From Orthonyx spaldingii (Eukaryota; Chordata; Aves; Passeriformes; Orthonychidae), in contig VZTJ01000242.1 of assembly GCA_013397795.1 (NCBI GenBank), forward strand, positions 1,053,091-1,117,090: 64,000 bases of DNA, read 5' to 3'. Under the pieces are notes generated by a model. The model ran no database searches and was not told the DNA's origin. It saw only the letters and a list, made by a program, of their open reading frames with translations. This document shows positions 57,101 to 64,000 of the stretch, piece by piece (within the stretch, counting starts at the first letter, position 1; every line of letters starts with the position of its first letter). Both the position numbers and the translations under genes were made by a program.

Positions 57101-59267
57101 TTTAACAGAAATATGTAGCTTAACTTCAGCTGAGGGTCATGTGTAGAACATATAGGAAGCAGTACTTCACTGCAGCAGCAATAACTGCTTTTAAATTTTA
57201 CTGGTCATATTAAAAGAATATCAGACTGAAACAGAAAATATTTATCTGGTGCCCAATGACCTAACTTCTCCCTTCTAAAAATGTGGATTATGAAGCATGA
57301 GTTTAGAAGGAGAAAGATAGTACAGAGAATATAGAGTCATAGAATGACTTGGGTTGGAATTAACCTTAAACACCATCTAGTTTCAACCCCACCCACTATG
57401 AGCACGGACACCTTTCACTAGACCAGGTTGCCTAGAGCCCCATCCAGCCTGGCCTTGAGACACTTCCAGGGGTGAAGCATCCACAGCTTCTGTGGGCAAC
57501 CTGTTCCAGTGCGTCACCACCCTTACAGAATTTCTTCCCAACCGCTAATATAAATTCCACCCTTTTGAAAGATGAGTACAATGTTTCCCCTTTTCCAGTC
57601 ACAGGGGTCTTCCCCTACTGCCATGACTTTACAAATACCATGCAGAGTGGCTTGGCAACTACATCAGCCAATTTCTTCAGGACTCTGCGATATATCTCAT
57701 TGGGTCACAGACTTAGGTTCATTCAGGTTCCTCAGGTGGTCATAAGCCTGATCTTTACTTACTGTGGGAAGCACTTGACTTCCCCAATTCCCTCTTGCAG
57801 TTCATCTACTCAAGAAGTGTGGGAAGAGAGGTTGCCACTGAAGACTGAGGCAAAAATATATTGAGTACCTCAGCCTTCTCTTCATCCTTTATTACCAGTT
57901 TTCCAGCATTGTTCATCAGGGAAGGTACACTTTCTTTGACCTTCCTTTTCTGGTTAATATACATGTAGAAGCCCTTCCTGTTATTTTTTGTATCCCCTGC
58001 CAGATTCAGTTCCAACTTTGCTTCGGCCTTCCTCACCTCATCCCTATACAACCAGACTTCATGTCTACACTCTCCCAAGGTTATCTGTCCTTGTGTCTAC
58101 TGTCTATGGATTGCCTTCTTTCCCTTTAGTTTAATCAGCTGTTCCCTCCCATCCCAGTCTCTTGCCTTCCTTGCCAGACTTCTTGCCTCTACTTGTACTC
58201 TATGGAAGGTGTCCTTAAAGATCTGCCAGCGCTGTTCTGCTGTCTTGTTCCTGGGAGGACAGTGTCCCAGTCTCTCTCCGTCTCCCACTGACTATATCCT
58301 TGAAGAGTTGGAAGTTTGCTTTCCTAAAGTCCAAGGGTGTAACTTTGCTCCTCACTTTACCCATATTCCTCGGGGCTGCAAACTCCATTTTGATCAGGCA
58401 GCCTGTAGTAGACACCAGCCATGAGGTTCTCTTTGTTGCCTCGGTCTCTTATCCTGACCGATCAGCTTGCAACTTGCTCATGGCTGTTCTTCAGGGACAG
58501 CTCTTCACACTCAATCCAACTCTCGGTGTAGACAGCAATCCTGCTACCTCTCCTGTCTCTTCTGAGAAGCCTGTAGCCATTGATAGTTGCAATCCGGTCA
58601 TGGGATTCATATCACCAAGTTTCAGTGACGGCAACAAGCTCACAACTTTCCAGTAGCATGGTGGTTTCCAGCTCCTGTTTGTTGTCCGTGCTGTGTGCAT
58701 TGGTATAGAGGCACTTTGGTGGGGTTGTCAGTCACATCACCTTCCTAGAGGAACACTGTTTAATTCCTTTGAAATATTTCTTTGGTGTTTCCCTGTTGGC
58801 TTCTGTTACCTCAGGAGTCCCTGGCTTGTCTCTGTAAGACTCCAAGTGTGCTCTGGTGTGGCTCACACAGTTCGGAGTCCCTGGCAGACCACTCTCACTA
58901 GCACCCTGCCCCTCTAACCTTCCCATCTCATCCCACAGCTTGCCGGGGACAAATGAGCCCTAGTAGCTCCTGAGCAAAGACTCCTCGCTGAGAAAGTGTG
59001 GGGGCTGAGTCCCATCTGATGCCAGCATGCCTAGTGCTGCATAGGCCTTTGATTGTCAAAACCACCAAAATTTTGATGGTGACACCAGCCACGGAGCCCA
59101 TAATAGATTCAGCCAATGCTGCTGCCTTCAACTGTAACTATAGAGGAGAATATAATTTGTGTCCCAGATTTCCTTACTAAATGTCCCAAGATCCTGAAGA
59201 TCTTTCTGATTGCCCTCAGACTCTATGTTGCCACTTCATCAGCCCTAATGAGGAAGATCAGCATTGG

Positions 59268-59272
59268 GTAGT
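59268..59272. repeat. Target-site duplication GTAGT (left)
   Basis: Immediately precedes the TGTCACGG terminus and matches 59947-59951 exactly. The duplicated bases belong to the CR1 ORF1 target. Confidence 0.9.
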
Positions 59273-59946
59273 TGTCACGGGCCAAGTGGGAACTTCAGAC
59301 AAGCCCTGCCTAAGCCTCAGATTTTGGCAGTAGTTTAAATGTAAGAAGTTACTCTGGCCAGCAAGTTTTAAGACTGGCAGATCAGGTCTATTTAAAAAAA
59401 TGATTTATTTATTAAACAAACAAGAGATAACAGAAGAAAGAACTTAATCAGAGTTACTTACTACACAGTATAAAACTAAAAAGGACTACTAGTAGATTGT
59501 AGCATAATATAAAACATTGCACTATATCAAGGTACCTATATTAAAGCCATCAAAAGAAATAGTATTGATTAGGAGTTAAATGTAACTTACCACCATAGTG
59601 ACAATAATGTACACAGATTCCTTTCACTTAACGCCTGGGGAGTAACTGTGAAGTAAGCATCCCTACCCATGGAAGAAACTCCACACATTTCCAGGGAGAA
59701 ATGTATAGAAGGTTTCTGCTTTGTGAAAGTTTGGTGTTGCTTTTATAATCATAAAGGGAGGTGTCTGTTGGTCAGAAATCCAGCTTATCTTTCCAGATCT
59801 CACTTTAGCAGCTGGGAGATTCCAGACCAGTGTTAACCCCATGGCACCAAAATAACTCACTGCAAGACAGCTTGTCCTGTTTAAGTTATCTGACTGGTAA
59901 ACAATCAGCAGATAAGCTCTTGTAGGGGGTGAGATGCCTTGCTCCA
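59273..59946 (-). mobile_element. Solo LTR (ERVL-like) nested inside CR1 ORF1
   Basis: The block runs from TGTCACGGGCC to TTGCTCCA on the plus strand (TG...CA termini) and is flanked by exact 5-base repeats GTAGT at 59268-59272 and 59947-59951. Removing it and one repeat restores a continuous CR1 ORF1 reading across the junction (RPPDYY to PMLIFL), which confirms both ends. On the minus strand a TATAAAA lies near 59742-59748 and an AATAAA at about 59404-59409, some 130 bases from the end. No internal retroviral genes are present. The insertion postdates the CR1. Confidence 0.93.
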
Positions 59947-59951
59947 GTAGT
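59947..59951. repeat. Target-site duplication GTAGT (right)
   Basis: Immediately follows the CTCCA terminus and is an exact copy of 59268-59272. Confidence 0.9.
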
Positions 59952-60560
59952 AGTCTGGGGGCCTCACCAGGCTAGGAAGTTTCCTGCTGATGTCCTTAAC
60001 CCAGGCCCCAGAGAGTCATCAGACACCCCCTAGGCATTGGGCCCAGTCAGCATATTGGGTCTTCTGTTCCCCTTGGAGGGGAACTGCCTACAACTATAAC
60101 CTGTGTTTTCTTCCTCTTGGGAGTTGCTGTAATATGGGGAAGTACACATTTCTAATTGTGGTGACACCTCTGGTGTTACCAGACTTTCATCCTCTTCATC
60201 GTTTTGCTGGTCTTCCATGTACAAAGGCTCATAATTTTGTGCAGAGGCACCTCACTGGGGGAGTGAGGTGGGTGAAGTACGATTTGCTTGCACCCCAAGC
60301 ATGGACTACCCTCCATTCACTCATTTCTTTATGACTACTATCTTCTTGCTGGAGGATGGACATAGGATTCCCTTGATCTTGCATTATTTCTGGTGCCTGC
60401 TCCTCTCATGGAAGCCAGAGCTTGGTTCCACCAGTCTATCACTCTTTCTGGTGCTCTAATACTCCTTGATCTTTGTACTTCATCCTGCAGCTCTGCTACC
60501 AGGCTGAACACCTGTTCACACCTGTCCATCTGAACACAAGTGACACAACTGCTATCTCTG

Positions 60561-62559
60561 TCACAATCCAGTGAAAAGCTTAGATATTCCCTACAGCCTG
60601 AAGCCTGGACAGCTGTGTGTTTTTTAGAGAGCTACATCCTTTTCCATGAGCGTAGATGAGTGGACAAGCTCCTCCCAAGAGAGCAATGGACACCAGCTGG
60701 GATTCTTGAGACCTTAGAGTAACTGAATAAACTGCTGCAAACCAGGTGCTGTAGAGATCAATAATTCCTGTTCCAGGGTGTATGGACACATGTTTTTAGC
60801 AAAACCAATAAACTACCAGATTATTTCTTTCTCGACAGTAACACCTTAGGATTTGCAAGTAAATGCTGCTGCATGCTCTAGCTGATTTGCATTTGTTTAG
60901 CTGTTCCTGTTAGGAGCTCCAGCTCTCCTCCACCTCTGTGATTTCTTCTAGCTTGTAGCTCTGTAACTCCACAGTCAGTGTTGGGTCAGCTTGTACCTTT
61001 TGCAAGACTGTGTAGAACCATAGGCAGCCCTCCTCCATATAAAAGAGTCAGCAGCTGCTTCGCACGAAAACCTGATTTAAATTTAGTGAAAGAAAAGGAC
61101 TGAGTAAGCTTTCCATTAACAAACCAGAAAAAACCCCAAAACAGCAGAAATAAAAGAAAAAGCAACCCAGCTTTAGATTATATTAAACAGAAAGATCTCT
61201 ACTCCTTTCCTGTGCCAGTACCTAAAAAAGTGCGAGGATAAAGCAGATCAGTTTTATCAACAGATCACAAATATTGATGCAGTTGCTTTGCTTTGCTGAG
61301 AGTAGTCTTTTTCACTATTTATCCATGACTACCCCATCTTCTGCCACCTCTCCTGTGTCCCTACAGCACTAATCTGCAGAAGGACTTTTCCTCCATAACC
61401 CCTGGGGTTCCTTAGCTTCACTGTGCAGCATGTGCAGCTCAGCCAGCTTTCTGGAGATGCGATTTTCTCCTGTAGCTTATTGTGAGAGTATAAGGAAAAA
61501 CTCGCAGAAGTAAACACAAGTGACAGACTTGGTATTTAGGTGTGTTTTTTAAAAAACTACCTCCACTCAATCCCCATATTTTTCAAGAGCCTTGAGGGTC
61601 CTGCCAGCACTCTGTGTTCTTTAAAACAGACAAATTGAGCTAGGCCCTGCTCCACTGTCTCACCCCATTCAGATCACAGTGTTCTCCTAAGATTTGTTAG
61701 AAATCCTGTTAAAATGACCCATGATGTTCAGAGCTATGGAGCTAAAGAGGCCAGTAGTCATTTTTCTGGGAGCCTTCACGTAGTGTAAAAAAGCTCAAAG
61801 TGCCCTGTAAGCTGCTGTCACAAAGATGTCAGGCTTACAGCATGCTTGAAGAAATCCAGGACATCTACTTGGACATGCAAAGCACTGAATGGAAAGAATA
61901 TCTTTGAGGCCAGACTTCCACTGTCAGGGTCACATCAAGAATAATCAGGAGGTTCCTGGGTACCTGGGCCATCACTAACACCCACTGATCATAAGGCAGA
62001 CTCCTTTGCGACACTGCACTGTTTCTCTAAGCTTCTTATGCCTTGGGAGATGAACTTTACTACTTCAGTGCTGAAACTGGAGACTGGAGGCTATGACCTC
62101 TCTGGTAGCGCTGTCTGAAATCTGTCTTGTGTGAAGCTGAAGAGCCAGGACAGAAATTTAGACCCTCAAATTTTGGTAGGTGATGGTATAAGAAGTAGGT
62201 GGTAAGAATCCAGGACATCTTTCTGGAGAAGAAGAACCCATGCAGAAAGGATTGCGTGTCCCTCATCATAATGGAACTTTTCTGCTGGCACAGGAAATGA
62301 AAAATGTTGTAGAGAAGTGTGTCAGCTTTAAGCTGGAAGAAAGCACTTTTTTCAGACTGGCATGGCCTACAAGGTGGATTTGACTAACATTTGGTGTGTC
62401 CAAGTGTCAGTAGAGAAATAGAGAGCACAATCACACTGAAAAATAAGTCACCTTCAATTCCAGCTGTTTGGTGTGTGCCAGGAACAGAGCAAGGGCGAAC
62501 TTTACAAGTGCCAGTCTGCATCAATGCCAGGAGCCTGAAAGCCTGAGAAGTACTGGGCT
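60561..62559. other. Intergenic sequence, no gene recognised
   Basis: Nothing with recognisable coding homology. A TATAAAAG word at about 61039-61046 on the plus strand lies 470 bases beyond the 5' remnant of the long CR1. Without a downstream exon it has no supported function. Confidence 0.5.
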
Positions 62560-63430
62560 CCATAGTTAACAAGATATTAACAAATTCCTGTGACCAGATG
62601 GCATTCACTGGAGAACTGAGTGAGAGCTCAGGTGTGAACCCACTGATCTACTGCCTAAGGTGCATAAACTGTCGCTGCAAACAACAAGGGTCTCAGGTGG
62701 CTGTTGGAACTACCAAACAATGGATGACTTACACTCCTAAGAAGATTAAAAGTCTACGGTCAAGAATAAAATCACAGAGCACATGGCTAAACACAGTGTA
62801 CTGAGAAATAACCAGCATGGTTTTGTAAAGCTGTGTACTGCCCCATTTGCCTGATGGGTCTTTGTGGAAGGTCCTCCAGAAACATGTGCTGGCACCAGTT
62901 TATTCAGCATGTCCATCAAAATGCTGGAAAATTATGTAAATGGGAATATCTAAAGCATTTTGAGCAGAGAATGCAGGTCTTGTCCCTTGTCTCCAAGAAA
63001 GCATGCTGGATACAGAGAATGGGAAGACAAGAGTAATTAAAATGTCTGTGGAGATGAAAAAGTTACTTTCAAAGAACACTAAAAAGGTAGGATCTATTAG
63101 TCTGGGACTGAACTGAAGTGTATGAGGCACATGCAAAATCAGTAAAGAGGAGCACAAGCTTAAAGTCGAACCATGGTTCATCAAATCCTGCAACACTGAA
63201 TCCAAGGGGGACAGTTTAAAACAAGAACGAAACTGCTTCTATACAGAAGGGAAGGGAATTTTTGGAATTTGCTGGCAGAAGAGGTTGTAATAGCAGACTG
63301 TCTCACAAAGAACTGGAGAGAGTCATGTAAGGGAATGGGCTTTTGCCTTGTGCTGATGCAGCATTTCCTACTGCCACATCTGGACACATGGTATTAGCCA
63401 AAAGGACTACTGTGCAGCAGTAGTAGAGTA
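62560..63430 (+). mobile_element. Probable ancient CR1-like LINE fragment (ORF2 end and 3' UTR)
   Basis: Heavily decayed. In shifting frames there are echoes of reverse transcriptase text (EHMAKH, then NNQHGFVK) and of the ORF2 end (EGNFWNLLAEEVVIADCLTKNW). The last part resembles the conserved tail of old CR1 subfamilies (GGGCTTTTGCCTTGTGCTGATGCAGCATTTCC, CACATGGTATTAGCC). Many indels prevent a single frame. The call rests on remembered family patterns, not alignment. Confidence 0.45.
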
Positions 63431-64000
63431 CTTTTTTTTGCTCTCTTAACCATGTCTGTTCACTGCTGACTCCACATATTTTCTCCAACAGCTCACTCCT
63501 CCTTTAGGAGGCTCCTTCTACGAGCTGTGTGACGGACAGTGCCAGATGGGATGGAGAGAGACACCTGTATTGGAAAAGATCCTATCTGGTCCCTAGCTGG
63601 ATGGGGTGTCTCCCACGTGGCTCTGTAGCTTTTCCAGCCCCGGCTTAGTGGTGGGCAGTGCAGACATGGATAGGTGTGGCATGGGCATCCCAAGGCACGT
63701 GCACCATGCAGCGCTGGAACAAGGCCTGCAGGGCAGGGTGCATGAGCACGTGCCAACTGGTCCCACTCAGCCCATGGGACAAGGCAGGCCTGCTTTACTC
63801 TGCGACCTTTCCTGACTAAATTGCTTTCATTATGGGGCTAAGAGCTGACCCAAAAAGAAGGTCAAGTTATTAAAAATAAAAAAGGGAGGATGGAACAAAA
63901 CCGAGGAGGAAAGAAAGCACTGGTCTCAAATGTTTGAGATGTCAGCCTCATAAATTCAGCATCAGCTTCCTTTGGTCTTCAAACCAAGTCAGCTCTAATG
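63431..64000. other. Window end, no feature recognised
   Basis: A moderately GC-rich stretch at 63480-63800 is followed by AT-rich sequence. There is no splice-flanked coding segment, repeat terminus or RNA gene that I can identify. Confidence 0.5.

Larger units (their letters stand above)
49836..57330. other. Intergenic region with a small GC-rich island
   Basis: No gene was identified with confidence. It contains a (CAG)6 run near 51072-51089, the GC-rich block at 52040-52300, and a 77-codon minus-strand frame at 53901-54134 listed below. A short CTTTCATA triplicate lies at about 55799-55824. AT-rich sequence dominates at 53600-53800 and 55340-55460. Confidence 0.5.
57331..60560 (-). mobile_element. 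Long CR1 LINE with ORF1 and ORF2 remains, internally deleted and split by an LTR
   Basis: This is the most complete LINE in the window. On the plus strand it begins with the reverse-complemented 3' end (ATAGAGTCATAGAATGACTTGGGTTGG). Reading the minus strand upward in coordinate gives 3' UTR, then a broken start of the reverse transcriptase domain (PNEIYRRVLKKLADVVAKPL). Next come the linker (NNRKGFYMYINQKRKVKESV, EEKAEVLN), the DFRKANFQLFKD region and an endonuclease start (VAVTETW, GYRLLRRDRRGSR, GVYYRLPDQ). ORF1 follows, with ADEVAT, LSQRGVFAQELLGLI and LQDEVQRSRSIRAPERVIDWWNQ in separate pieces. Most of the reverse transcriptase and the middle of the endonuclease are missing, and there are stops and frameshifts. 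The 674-base LTR at 59273-59946 interrupts ORF1. The element cannot be autonomous. Confidence 0.9.

Noticed and set aside
42812..64000. Search for NRG1 exons, expected beyond FUT10 from human synteny
   Set aside because: No EGF-like, transmembrane or cytoplasmic-tail sequence of NRG1 was recognised on the minus strand.
1..64000. CRISPR arrays, bacterial operons, phage or prophage modules
   Set aside because: The window is vertebrate nuclear DNA with spliced genes and LINEs. There are no regularly spaced direct repeats and no prokaryotic gene organisation.

Overview
The window is vertebrate nuclear DNA and almost certainly from a bird. It is AT-rich and intron-dominated, has short isolated CpG islands, and carries many CR1 LINE copies, including the characteristic 3' end that reads through GATTCTGTGAT. 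It also holds two solo LTRs with 5-bp target-site duplications. There are no bacterial-type operons, CRISPR arrays or rRNA genes, and I found no tRNA.

Two protein-coding genes can be reconstructed exon by exon. FNTA (alpha subunit shared by protein farnesyltransferase and geranylgeranyltransferase I) lies on the minus strand from 28101 down to 19716. Eight internal and terminal coding exons join in perfect phase, but exon 1 is only partly present: a single 'n' at 27990 sits where a conserved segment and the splice donor should be. FUT10 (also named POFUT3, a GT10-family fucosyltransferase) lies on the plus strand. It has a 5' exon ending at 32002, a second exon that starts at 33984 and carries the ATG at 34109, and a stop at 42811. 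Four coding exons give a complete 475-residue type II membrane protein. The two genes are head to head, about 4 kb apart, each with its own CpG island.

Layout. 1-6800: AT-rich sequence with no recognisable exon. 6840-7960: CpG island containing a 460-base assembly gap, the probable promoter of an unseen neighbour. 8245-8680: CR1. 8.7-19.1 kb: intergenic, with a possible regulatory block near 16.3 kb. 19.1-28.2 kb: FNTA. 27.5-28.7 kb: two same-direction CR1 3' ends flanking the FNTA island. 31.4-42.8 kb: FUT10, with a CR1, a solo LTR and a decayed CR1 in its introns. 42.8-57.3 kb: gene-poor, with a CR1 fragment, an exact 56-bp tandem duplication and a small GC-rich island at 52 kb. 57.33-60.56 kb: long internally deleted CR1 with ORF1 and ORF2 remains, split by a solo LTR. 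62.56-63.43 kb: probable ancient CR1-like LINE.

FNTA and FUT10 do not act in one pathway. FNTA makes cytosolic prenyltransferases, while FUT10 is a secretory-pathway glycosyltransferase. I found no convincing undescribed biological system. The observations most worth checking are the damaged FNTA exon 1, the FNTA-FUT10 adjacency, the FUT10 upstream ORFs and the LTR nested in the long CR1.
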